The notes beneath the pieces are model-generated. The model ran no database searches. It saw nothing but the letters and a program-made list of their open reading frames with translations, and was not told the DNA's origin. This document shows positions 11,677-21,188 of a stretch of DNA of 64,000 nucleotides, one piece after another. Position 1 is the first letter of the stretch. Each line of letters opens with the position of its first letter. This stretch comes from Molossus alvarezi (lineage: Eukaryota > Chordata > Mammalia > Chiroptera > Molossidae), in the NCBI GenBank assembly GCA_037176705.1, contig JBAWUJ010000131.1, positions 97,776-161,775 of the forward strand, written 5' to 3'. The translations under genes were made by a program, and so were the position numbers.

Positions 11677-12134
11677 GTACTGGCCTGCTCTTATCACCTC
11701 GTCCTGATTAAATAAACCAAAAGCCAACTATGAAGCTTTCAGAGGCAAAGTGAGGCAGTACCAGAAGGCCTTTAAGGAATTTGTCCTCTAAGAAAATTTG
11801 TTAGTTTTTAGAACTTAGAAAATAGAATAAATAGCAGGATAGATACATGAGGACCCAGTTCACCCAGTTCCCTTCCACCCCAGCTCCCCCTCACCTCAGT
11901 TTTCTCCCACTTACCACCAACCGCCTCCGCTTCTGTCCTTGCTTGCTTGCTCTCCCCCAAGGTCAACAAGAAATGCAAATTGCAAGAGTTTGTAAGAAGC
12001 CCACTATAAGATAAAAAAGTAACTAAAAGTCAAGGCTAATCTCTGAGAACTTGGGATCAGTCGTCTGCTGCTTTTGCTCTTGATTTTACTTTGGTTTGGC
12101 TCTGGTGGTCTCTCAGTTCCTTTGCGCCATGACT
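11677..12134 (+). repeat. LTR-derived array module 7
   Basis: It is nearly identical to module 9 at a constant offset of 1794 bp. The match extends from about 11355 through the following monomers. Confidence 0.8.
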
Positions 12135-12406
12135 CTCTGCACACGCTTTTGATGACCATGAAGATGCTTCAACTCAGCACATGCCTGTCATGACCCTGAG
12201 GATGCTGCAGCTCAGCACAGGCCTCTGGCGCCCCCGAGGATGCTGCAGCTCAGCACAGGCCTCTGGCGCCCCCGAGGATGCTGCAACTCAGCACAGGCCT
12301 CTGGCGCCCCTGAGGATGCTGCAACTCAGCAGACACTTTTGATGACAGTGGACATGGTGTAGCTCAGCACATGCTTCTTATGACCGTGGAGATGGTGGGC
12401 CTCGGT

Positions 12407-12864
12407 GTACTAGCCTGCTCTTATCACCCCGTCCTGATTAAATAAACCAAAGGCCAACTATGAAGCTTTCAGAGTCAACAGGAGGCAGTACCAGAAGGCC
12501 TTTAATGAATTTGTCCTCTAAGCAAATTTGTTAGTTTTTAGAACTTAGAAAATAGAATGAACAGCAGGATAGATACATGAGGACCCAGTTCACCCAGTTC
12601 CCTTCCACCCCAGCTCCCGCTCACCTCAGTTTTCTCCCACTTACCACCAACCGCCTCTGCTTCTGTCCTTGCTTGCTTGCTCTCCCCCAAAATCAACAAG
12701 AAATGCAAATTGCAAGAGTTTGTAAGAAGCCCAATATAAGATAAAAAAGTAGCTGAAAGTCAAGGCTAATCTCTGAGAACTTGGGATCAGTCGTCTGCTG
12801 CTTTTGCTCTTGATTTTACTTTGGTTTGGCTCTGGTGGTCTCTCAGTTCGTTTGCGCCACGACT
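12407..12864 (+). repeat. LTR-derived array module 8
   Basis: It is very close to modules 7 and 9, with ending 'tttgcgccacgactctctgc'. It is followed by about 16 monomers. Confidence 0.8.
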
Positions 12865-13469
12865 CTCTGCACACGCTTTTGATGACCATGACAACTCAGC
12901 ACATGTCTGTCATGACCCTGAGGATGCTGCAGCTCAGCCCAGGCCTCTGGCGCCCCCGAGGATGCTGCAACTCAGCACAGGCCTCTGGCGCCCCCGAGGA
13001 TGCTGCAGCTCAGCACAGGCCTCTGGCGCCCCCGAGGATGCTGCAACTCAGCACAGGCCTCTGGCTCCCCCGAGGATGCTGCACCTCAGCACAGGCCTTT
13101 GGCGACCCTGAGGATGCTGCAACTCAGCACAGGACTCAGGCGACACCGAGGATGCTGCAACTCAGCACAGGCCTCTAGCAGCCCCGAGGATGCTGTAACT
13201 CAGCAAAGGCCTCTGGCAACCCCGAGGATGCTGTAACACAGCACAGGCCTTTGGTGACCCCGAGGATGCTGCAACTCAGCAAAAACCTCTGGCAACCCCC
13301 AGGATGCTGCAACTTGGCACAGGACTCTGGCGACCCTGGAGTTGGTGATACAGAGCACACGCCTCTGGCGACCATGGGATTGCTGCAACTCAACAGATGC
13401 TTTTGAATACAGTGGACATGGTGTAACTCAGCACACGCTTCTTACGACCGTGGAGATGGTGGGCATCAG

Positions 13470-13926
13470 TGTACTGGCCTGCTCTTATCACCTCGTCCTG
13501 ATTAAATAAACCAAAAGCCAACTATGAAGCTTTCAGAGGCAAAGTGAGGCAGTACCAGAAGGCCTTTAAGGAATTTGTCCTCTAAGAAAATTTGTTAGTT
13601 TTTAGAACTTAGAAAATAGAATAAATAGCAGGATAGATACATGAGGACCCAGTTCACCCAGTTCCCTTCCACCCCAGCTCCCGCTCACCTCAGTTTTCTC
13701 CCACTTACCACCAACCGCCTCTGCTTCTGTCCTTGCTTGCTTGCTCTCACCCAAGGTCAACAAGAAATGCAAATTGCAAGAGTTTGTAAGAAGCCCACTA
13801 TAAGATAAAAAAGTAACTAAAAGTCAAGGCTAATCTCTGTGATCTTGGGATCAGTCGTCTGCTGCTTTTGCTCTCGATTTTACTTTGGTTTGGCTCTGGT
13901 GGTCTCTCAGTTCGTTTGCGCCATGA
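13470..13926 (+). repeat. LTR-derived array module 9
   Basis: It is nearly identical to module 7. It is followed by the longest and most homogeneous monomer block (13927-14460). Confidence 0.8.
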
Positions 13927-14710
13927 CTCTCTGCACTCGCTTTTGATGACCATGAAGATGCTTCAACTCAGCACATGCCTGTCATGACCCTGAGGATGCT
14001 GCAGCTCAGCACAGGCCTCTGGCGCCCCCGAGGATGCTGCAGCTCAGCACAGGCCTCTGGCGACCCCGAGGATGCTGCAGCTCAGCACAGGCCTCTGGCG
14101 CCCCCGAGGATGCTGCACCTAAGCACAGGCCTCTGGCGACCCCGAGGATGCTGCAACTCAGCACAGGCCTCTGGCGACCCCGAGGATGCTGCAACTCAGC
14201 ACAGGCCTCTGGCACCCCCGAGGATGCTGCAACTCAGCACAGGCCTCTGGCGCCCCCGAGGATGCTCCAATTCAGTACAGGCCTCTGGCGACCCTGAGGA
14301 TGCTGCACCTCAGCACAGGCCTCTGGCGACCCCGAAAATGCTGCAACTCAGCACAGGCCTCTGGCGCCCCCGAGGATGCTGCAATTCAGCACAGGCCTCT
14401 GGCGACCCTGAGGATGCTGCAACCCAGCAGATGTTTCTGATGCCAGTGGACATGGTTTAACGCAACACACACTTCTGATGATCGTGGAGATGGTGATACT
14501 CAGCACATGCTTATGTTGACAGTGGATATGGTGGAATTCAGCACACGCCTCTGATGACCGTGGAGATGGTGTAACCTAACACATGCTTCTTACAACCGTG
14601 GTGATGGTGGATACTTTCCTACTGTAAATGTTGAGCCAAAAACGTTTCTCTTGTCTGCAGAATTATTGTCTGGTGAATCAAGTCTTCTCATGTTGCACAA
14701 CTGTGTGTTT

Positions 14711-14775
14711 CTTGAACTGCAGTGCTACCTCAAGCCACAAAGTTCTGCCATCTGGGCATAACAATCAAGACTCTG
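14711..14775 (+). repeat. 65-bp inverted copy of a kinase coding segment
   Basis: The sequence is the reverse complement of 15513-15577 with about 63 of 65 bases matching by eye. On the plus strand it encodes the same residues as kinase positions ~341-360 (LNCSATSSH..LPSGHNNQD). Neither flank continues the match. It lies within the degenerate right end of the array, 740 bp from the intact copy. Confidence 0.85.
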
Positions 14776-15135
14776 GGACATCTTCTGACTATGTGGTTGG
14801 CCTCTCTAAACCGTGGACATGGTGGAACTTATCAGAAGCTTCTGACGACCATGCAGATGCTGGAACTCAGCACATGCTTCTGATCAATGTGGAGATGTTG
14901 CAATTTAGCACATGCTTCTGACAACTGTGGAGATGGTGGAACTCAGCACAGACTTTTGACGACTGTGGAGATGGTAGAACTCAGCACAGACTTCTGATGA
15001 CAGTGAAGATGGTGTAACTCAGCACATGCTTCTGACAACTTTGGAGATGGTGGATACTCTCCGACTGTAAATATTGAGCAGAAACTCAGCATCTTTTGAC
15101 TATGGCCTTACCTAGGCCATCCAGGACTTTAAAAC

Positions 15136-16596
15136 TTAGGCTGGTTTTACTTTGTTTGTTTTGAGGTCTTTCTTTTTGGATGGTCTTATGCAGCTACATT
15201 TCCAAAAAAACCGGATGACCCTCCTAGCCAACCCCTGCCACCCGAGGCTGTGGCCAGGGGAAGAGGCAGGGACCCCATCATGAAGGTGCCCAGCTTGGAG
15301 GGAATTGTTATCAGTTGCTTCTTTTTCAGCTGCAACGCTGCTGCTGGGGTTACCGCTGCTGGGGTTGGTGTGCGCGTCCCCAGGGCCATGCTGGACGGGT
15401 GGGCAGGGAGCGGCCGTGCTGGACTCTGGGCTAAGTGGGGGCGTGTTGTTCTTTGCTTCCGCACTGCGTGGGAGGGGGGGCGGCTTTGCTGTCAGGCTTG
15501 CTAGGAGGTAGGCAGGGTCTTGATTGTTATGCCCAGATGGCAGAACTTCGTGGCTTGAGGTAGCACTGCAGTTCAAGTCAGAGGAGGGGCAGGGTCTCAC
15601 CCTGATCTTGCGGCCCTTCATTTTTTTCTTGTTCTCAACTAGTAGCATGTATGTCCCCATAATATTATTTAATTTTTTGTTGTTGACAGATTCCTGGATC
15701 TCCTGTGTGTCAAAACCAAGGTTTTCCATTTCTTCTGTTACCTGGGGGTCCAGGTCACCCCAGGCTGGCTCGATGTATGGCCTCAGTTCCTCATCTTGGT
15801 CCTTATTGACCCATGGGTCTTTCATAATCTCTTCTAGCATTGGTCTTTCATCGCTGTTTACCGTTAACAGTTTATGTAAAAGTGTGAGACATTCTTCACT
15901 TATATACGATGGTTCAGTAAATTTTCCATTAGTTATTAGTTGTTGCATTTCAACATATGAACGTCCGTTAAACGGCATTTCTCCAGTAACCATGACATAC
16001 AGTGTTACCCCCAAGCTCCACGTATCCACAGTCGGGCCATAATAAGGAGTGAATGTCACAGCCTCTGGGGGCATATAGGCCATGGTGCCATGGAAGGTGT
16101 TTATTTTTTCTTCATCGAATGCTACACTTAGCCCAAAGTCAGTGATTTTTATATTTTTGTTCTCATCCAGGAGGATGTTTTCCGGTTTTATGTCCCTGTG
16201 GACGATGCCCTGCTGGTGGCAATAATGGACTGCGGACACCAGCTGTCGAAACATGGTCCGGGCGTCTGCCTCCGGGATGCGGCCGCTCTTTGTGATGTAA
16301 TCTTGGAGGTGACCTCCACCAGCATACTCCAGGATGATACAGGTGGAGTCCTCAGTGGAGACCACTTCATATATTTTGATGATATTTTCATGACTAAGTG
16401 TTTTTAAATATTTAACTTCTTCTGCCCCGTCCGTGGTCTCCTTCGACAGGACCTTTATCGCTACATAAGCACCTGTCGGCAGGTGGCGAGCCGACAGCAC
16501 CCAGGCGTACGAACCCCGGCCAAGGATGTCTAGCAAGATGTAATTTCCAATACGACACTCCTCGGCATCAGGGGGGACTTCTGAGTCATCAGACAT
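15136..16596 (-). CDS. Smok-like (sperm-motility-kinase-like) Ser/Thr kinase with UBA domain, intact single exon
   Basis: The ORF encodes 486 aa with no introns. The kinase domain is at about residues 19-263. It has a glycine-rich loop GRGSYAWV (26-33, third Gly replaced by Ala), VAIK Lys48, helix-C Glu60, catalytic HRDIKPEN (133-140), DFG (153-155), T-loop Thr167 in NTFHGT, and PPE in place of APE (176-178). A UBA-like domain spans ~284-320 (EEMENLGF..QEIQES). This kinase-plus-UBA order is that of the MARK/AMPK-related branch. Lack of the long spacer and KA1 domain points to the Smok subgroup, known in rodents as testis-expressed, intronless and multicopy. The tail (~340-450) is low-complexity, Pro/Ser-rich and probably disordered. 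The C-terminus is basic and Cys-containing (ARRVIRFFWKCSCIRPSKKK), which could associate with membrane. The start is the first Met, in the context gccatcATG. All catalytic residues survive, so it is probably active and under selection. An L1-derived 5' end begins about 40 bp upstream, head-to-head. I saw no AATAAA just downstream. The alternative is a young retrocopy not yet decayed. Confidence 0.85.
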   Translation of the reverse strand: MSDDSEVPPDAEECRIGNYILLDILGRGSYAWVLSARHLPTGAYVAIKVLSKETTDGAEEVKYLKTLSHENIIKIYEVVSTEDSTCIILEYAGGGHLQDYITKSGRIPEADARTMFRQLVSAVHYCHQQGIVHRDIKPENILLDENKNIKITDFGLSVAFDEEKINTFHGTMAYMPPEAVTFTPYYGPTVDTWSLGVTLYVMVTGEMPFNGRSYVEMQQLITNGKFTEPSYISEECLTLLHKLLTVNSDERPMLEEIMKDPWVNKDQDEELRPYIEPAWGDLDPQVTEEMENLGFDTQEIQESVNNKKLNNIMGTYMLLVENKKKMKGRKIRVRPCPSSDLNCSATSSHEVLPSGHNNQDPAYLLASLTAKPPPLPRSAEAKNNTPPLSPESSTAAPCPPVQHGPGDAHTNPSSGNPSSSVAAEKEATDNNSLQAGHLHDGVPASSPGHSLGWQGLARRVIRFFWKCSCIRPSKKKDLKTNKVKPA

Positions 16597-16629
16597 GATG
16601 GCTTCAACATAAAAAATTAGAGATGTCCG

Positions 16630-18185
16630 GTCACGATGGCAGCATGGGTGAATGCGGTATCGCGTCCTCCCACAACCACATCAAAGTTACAGCTAAACTA
16701 CAGAACAACCATCCTTCCAAACCACCTGAAATCCAGCTGAATGGAAGTCCTACAACTACAACACTAAAGCAGCAGCCGCATGGAGACTGGTGGGAGGGGC
16801 GGAGGAGGACAGGCTGGTCCCACGCCCGTGTGTGGTGGGTAAAAATCAGGAGGACACCTCGGCTGGGAAGGTCCTCCCTAAGGACTGAGGGTTCCCTGTC
16901 TCACCCTAGGTGCCCTGCTCAGGGTTCCAGTGCCCGGAAGAGAATCCCCATAACTTCTGGCCAAAGAAAACAGTGGGAACTGAGGCTGAAGCGGCTGGTG
17001 CCCCAGACAGCTCCTTAAAGGGCCCGCGCACGGACTTATCGGACTCTCCCTCTAAGCTTGGAGGGGAGGCAGCTCGAGGGGCGCCAGAGACATACAGGGA
17101 AGAACTGAGCTGTTTGGCACTGGAGCGAGGGCTGGAGAGGGGGCTTTCTCTGGGACAAATGTGCTGTTAAAGGCCTTTGTTCCTTTGGTGAGCCCCTCCC
17201 TGGGGCGGAATACAGCCGCCATATCTGGGACTCCAGCAACCAGCTCACACTGGTAGCCCCACCCTGGTGATTCCCGGAGGCCCCGCCCCACCCAATTTTT
17301 AGGCCCACAAAAGCTTAACCATATGATTGGACTGTCTTGAATCCTGCTTCAGGTTTTCCTAAATTATTTCAAATGAGCAGCATCTGGTCTCAGCTAGCCC
17401 CATACCCCCTGTTAAGTAGTACATAGAAACAAACACAGGGAGGCAGCCAAAATGAGGAGACAAAGAACTGGTCCCAAATGAAAGAACAGAAAAAATCTCC
17501 AGGAAAAGAACTAAGTGAAATGGAGATAAGCAACCTAACAGATGCTGAGTTCAAAATACTGCTTATAAAGGTGCTCAATGAACTTAGTGAGAACCTCAGT
17601 GAACTTAGTGAGGGCCTCAAGAGCATAAGAAAGGACCAGTCAGAAATGAAGGAGGCACTAACTGAAATAAAGAATAATTTACCAAGATTCAATAGTAGAG
17701 TAGGTAAAGCCAAGAAGCAAATCATTTATTTAGAATCTAAGGAAGCAAAAAACACCCAATCAGAACAGCAAAAAGAAAAAAGAATCCAAAAAAATGAGGA
17801 TAGTGTAAGGAGCCTCAGAGACAACTTCAAGCGTGCCAACATTCACATCTTGGGGGTGCCAGAAGGAGAAGAGAGAGAACAAGAAATCGAAAACCTATTT
17901 GAAACAATAATGGCAGAAAACTTTCCTAACGTGGTGAAGGAAACAGACACACAAGTCCAGGAAGAAGCACAGAAAAATGAGAAACATCTGTAATACATTC
18001 AACAATAAAGATAAAAATAAAATAAAAACAAAACAAAAAACTAAATGAATATAACAAATAAACAAAAATAAAAATGAAGAGAAAAGAAAAATAAGAACAA
18101 AAATAAGACAATAAAAAATAAAATAACAAAAGAAAAAAGAATAAACACAAATAACAAATATTTAAAAGAAAAAATGATAAACAAA
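16630..18185 (+). mobile_element. L1-derived element lacking ORF2 (HAL1-like layout)
   Basis: It starts near 16636 with an L1 5'UTR beginning ('gatggcagcatgggtgaatg') comparable to 55229. A G+C-rich 5'UTR follows to about 17470, then an ORF1-like frame. At about 17970 the sequence jumps from inside ORF1 straight to an L1 3' terminus ('gagaaacatctgtaatac') and a long A-rich tail (17990-18185). ORF2 is absent. HAL1 elements ('half-L1') are a known class with this general form. Whether this copy belongs to a propagated family or is a one-off deletion cannot be told from one copy. Confidence 0.75.
17478..17993 (+). pseudogene. Truncated L1 ORF1p-like frame
   Basis: This is a 171-aa frame with an N-terminal heptad-rich coiled coil (about residues 30-95, including ELSENLSELSEGL). 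It is followed by the start of the RRM-like domain (ANIHILGVPEGEEREQEIEN, about residues 116-135). The frame runs into L1 3'-terminal sequence near residue 165, so the rest of the RRM and the C-terminal nucleic-acid-binding domain are missing. ORF1p family members are usually about 300-350 aa. Known: intact ORF1p is an RNA-binding trimeric chaperone of L1 particles. Inferred: this product could trimerise but not bind RNA normally. It is most likely a pseudogene. Confidence 0.75.
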
Positions 18186-18194
18186 ACAACCAAC

Positions 18195-18480
18195 AAAAAT
18201 GCCAAAATCCAAAACGCAAGCTCACCAATCGAAGTCCAAGAGGTCGCAAAAGTCAGTTCACTAGTTTCCGTCCAACAATTCACAATTCACAATTCACAAT
18301 TCACAATTCACCACAGATCCGCCCACTACTCCAACGCCACAACTCTCCACAGATCAGCTTCCAGAGCAAGGGCCTTATATAGGATGGTTTGCCATTCCCT
18401 CACAATGGTGCCTTATGACATCAGAGCAAGACATGGACCAGCTCTGGCTGGGGATAAACCACAGTGGTTTTCTCACTTTT
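18195..18480 (-). mobile_element. Possible LTR fragment with TATA-like box
   Basis: On the minus strand a 'cctatataagg' box lies near 18373-18383. Downstream (lower coordinates) is 'gacctcttggacttcgatt'. A 9-bp tandem (aattcacaa type, about five copies) sits at 18277-18315. This resembles an LTR promoter/leader, but I cannot name the family or define both ends. Confidence 0.35.
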
Positions 18481-18639
18481 GGTCTCATGGCCCTTTTACT
18501 CTGGAAAATAATTAAAAGAGCCACAAAGAGCTTTTTTGATTGTGTGGACTATTAAAGATTGATATTTACTTTATTAGAAATAAAAATATGCAAGGTGAAG
18601 AAACAAATAAAAATGAAGCCTGACTTTTTCTCATGATCC

Positions 18640-18885
18640 AGGTCTCAGTTCAGATTTCACTTGCTTGGAGAGGGTTTCCCTGATCCATCCACTCCTACAC
18701 ACCTCACCCAGCTCATCACGTTTGTGGTCCTCATGGCACTGACCACAGAGCAGCTGATTCTTGATTACTGTCTCTCCTTCCTGTGAAGGGAGAAGCACAG
18801 CTGTAATGTTCCCTGTGTCTAGTACAGAGTGGCAACAAATCAGTGTTCAATAAATATTTGTTCACTGGATTAATAGAAGAGTTTG
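18640..18885 (+). mobile_element. L2 LINE 3'-end
   Basis: Sense L2 tail: 'tctcagttcagatttcactt', 'gagagggtttccctgatcc' and the terminal 'tcaataaatatttgttcact'. Confidence 0.8.
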
Positions 18886-19156
18886 GTGGAACAAAAGAGA
18901 ATATGGTCAACTATTTAACCAAACTGATTTATTTTTTAAAATTCTTAAAAAACAGTCATGTTCTATCCTCACTCAGCTTCTGGGGCAGATACGATAGGCA
19001 AGAGGAGGGCTGAAGGCTGAGTGTCCAGGTATGTGGGTGCTTGCTGAGGCTGAGGAAAGGCCACCTGGTAGGAGCCTTGCCTTAACGATTAAAGATGAGT
19101 CCTCCCTCCAGTGGGACTTGCCACAGGAGGCAATGCATTTGGATCTGCAATGAGGC
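18886..19156. other. Intergenic sequence, nothing recognised
   Basis: Short unique-looking stretch between the L2 and the inverted L1. It holds the left target-site copy of the L1 at its right end. Confidence 0.5.
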
Positions 19157-21188
19157 TGCAGGGTATTTTTTTTTGAAAAAGTATTTTATTTTATTTATTT
19201 TATAAATTTGTTTTTGTTACAGATGTTTCTCCTTTTTTCCCCACTGACACCCTTCTTTCCATCCACCTGCACCACCCCCAGCTTTGATGTCTATGTCCAT
19301 TGGTTATGCATACATGCATGTAAGTTCTGTGGTTTATCCCCCCCCAAACCCCCTCCTTCAAGTCTTGTGAGTCTGTACCCCACCTCTATGTCTCTGGGTC
19401 AATTTTATTCATCAGATTGTTTAGTTCATTATATTCCAAAAATAAGTGAGATCATGTGATATTTGTCTCTCTCTGCTTGGCTTGCTTCACTTAGCATAAT
19501 ACTCTCCAGGTCCTTCTATGCCATCTCGAAGGATACGAGATTTTTTTTTTTCTTACATCTGTGTAGTATTTTATTGTGTACATGTACCACAGCTTTTTTA
19601 TCCACTCCTATACTGATGGACACTTGGGTTATTTCCAGATCTTAGCTATTGTAAATAGTGCTGCTATGAACATAGGGGTACATCTATTTTATCTGATTGG
19701 TATTTCAGGTTTCCTAGGGTATATTCCTAGAGGTGGGATCTGGGTCAAATGGCAGTTCGATTTTTAACTTTTAGGGAACAACATAGTGTTTTCCACAGTG
19801 GCTACTGCACCAGTCTGCATTCCCACCAGCAGTGTACTGGAGTCTTCTTTTCTCCATACCCTCGCCAACACTTGTTGTTGGATTATTTGTTGATGGCAGC
19901 CATTCTGACAGGTGCGAGGTAGTACCTCACAGTTGTTTTAATTTGCATCTCTCTGATGATTCATGATATTGAGCATTTCTTCATATGTCTCTTGACCATT
20001 TGTATGTCCTGTTTGGAGAGGTGTCTATTTAGGTCCTCTGCCCATTTTTAAATTGGTTTCTTTGTCTTCCTTTTGTCAAGTTGTACGAGCACTCTATATA
20101 TTTTGGAAATTAACCCCTTATCTGATGCATCATTGGCGATTTTGTTCTCCATATAGTGGGATCCCATTCTGATTAATGGTTGTTTCTTTTGCTGTGCAGA
20201 AGATTTTTAGTTTAATGTAGCCTCATGGGCTTATTTTTCCTTTGGTTCTCTTTCCTTTGGTGTTGTATCAGTGACAATTTTGTTGCGAATGACGTCTGAA
20301 ATTTTGTTGCCTGCGTTTTTTTCTAGAATTTTTATGGATTCACGAGGTACATTTAAGTCTTTTATCCATTTTTAGTTTATTCTCATGTATGGTGTAAGTT
20401 GGTGTTCTAGAAAGGAGGAAGTGAAACTGTCATTATTTGCAGATGACATGATATTTTACATAGAAAACCCTAAAGACTCCATCAAAAATATACTAGACTT
20501 AATAAATTTGGCAAAGTAGGAGGATTCAAAATAACGTCAAGAAATCGATGGCATTCTTATATACCAATGATGAAATTACAGAGAGAGAAACTAAAAAAAC
20601 AATTTCATTTACCATCACAGCAATAAAATTAAGATACCTAGGAATAAACTTTACTAAAGAAGTAAAGGAACTCTTCACAGAAAACTACAGGTCATTGAAA
20701 ATAAGAAATAGAGGAAGATATAAAAAAGTAGAAGCATATACCTTTTCATGGATTGGAAGAATTAACATCTTTAAAATGTTTATACTACCCAAAGCAATCT
20801 ATAGGTGCAATGCGATCCTCATCAAAATATATACATTATCCACAGAAGTAGAAAAAACACTCCAAAAGTTTATATTGAACCAAACCAAACCAAACCAAAC
20901 AAAACAAAATCCTCAAATAGCCACAGCAATCTTGTAAAAGAAGAACTAAGTAGGAAGGATCACATTGCCATATTTCAGGTTATACTACAAAGCCACTGTA
21001 ATCAAAACAGACTGGTACTGGCCCAAGAACAGGCAGATAGATCAATGGAACAGAAGAGAGAACCCAGACATTGACCCAAGATAATATGCTCAATTGATAT
21101 TTGACAAATGTGGCAAGAGCATACAGCGCAGTAAAGACAGTCTCTTCAATAAATGGATTTAAGAAAATTGGACAGCTACTTGCAGGGT
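19157..21188 (-). mobile_element. 5'-inverted (twin-primed) L1
   Basis: Segment 19165-20404 is L1 in antisense: poly-A side at 19165, 3'UTR ('acagatgtttctcc'), then ORF2 C-terminal region. Segment 20405-21180 is L1 in sense: ORF2 RT motif FADD (frame [11 protein letters not shown], near 20433-20460) through downstream ORF2. The outer end of the inverted part ('ttggacagctac', 21180) and the inner start of the antisense part (equivalent of 'ccaacttacaccatac') are nearly adjacent in L1 coordinates (compare 43413 and 43440). That is the signature of twin priming. A target duplication of about 8-14 bp (tgcagggt...) lies at 19157 and 21181. Frames are broken. Confidence 0.85.

Larger units (their letters stand above)
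6595..15060 (+). repeat. Composite array: nine LTR-derived modules alternating with 38-bp minisatellite blocks
   Basis: Nine ~455-bp modules start near 6963, 7652, 8264, 8836, 9917, 10758, 11677, 12407 and 13470. Each begins '(c)tggcctgctcttatcacc' and ends in '...gctctggtggtctctcagtt'. Between them lie ten blocks of a 38-bp monomer: 6735-6962, 7417-7651, 8105-8263, 8717-8835, 9304-9916, 10377-10757, 11215-11676, 12135-12406, 12865-13469 and 13927-14608, with scattered monomers to 15060. Most block lengths are close to whole multiples of 38 (about 3 to 18 monomers). Left monomers are of type 'gatgctggaactcagcacac'. Right monomers are of type 'gatgctgcaactcagcacag'. Because 38 is not a multiple of 3, open frames of up to 161 aa arise in all frames. 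I regard them as non-coding. Confidence 0.9.

Noticed and set aside
12641..13236. Several 60-124-aa frames in array modules and blocks
   Set aside because: They cross LTR-minisatellite borders and repeat in each unit. They are shadows of the repeat.
12935..14400. 'tggcgccc' in the right-end monomers as a tRNA-Lys primer-binding site
   Set aside because: It resembles the start of a PBS, but it lies well past the LTR-like end, recurs every 38 bp and lacks the rest of the PBS match.
13975..14460. 161-aa repetitive ORF in the minisatellite (and partners on both strands)
   Set aside because: The 38-bp period opens all frames, and there is no start context, domain or codon bias to support coding.
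6735..15060. The 38-bp repeats as a CRISPR-like array
   Set aside because: Monomers are contiguous with no unique spacers, and the genome is mammalian.
15524..16042. 172-aa plus-strand frame opposite the kinase
   Set aside because: It is an antisense shadow of the kinase ORF. Only the minus-strand frame has a recognisable domain.
16623..17308. Frames of 79-131 aa upstream of the kinase
   Set aside because: They lie in the G+C-rich L1 5'UTR, overlap each other on both strands and show no domain.
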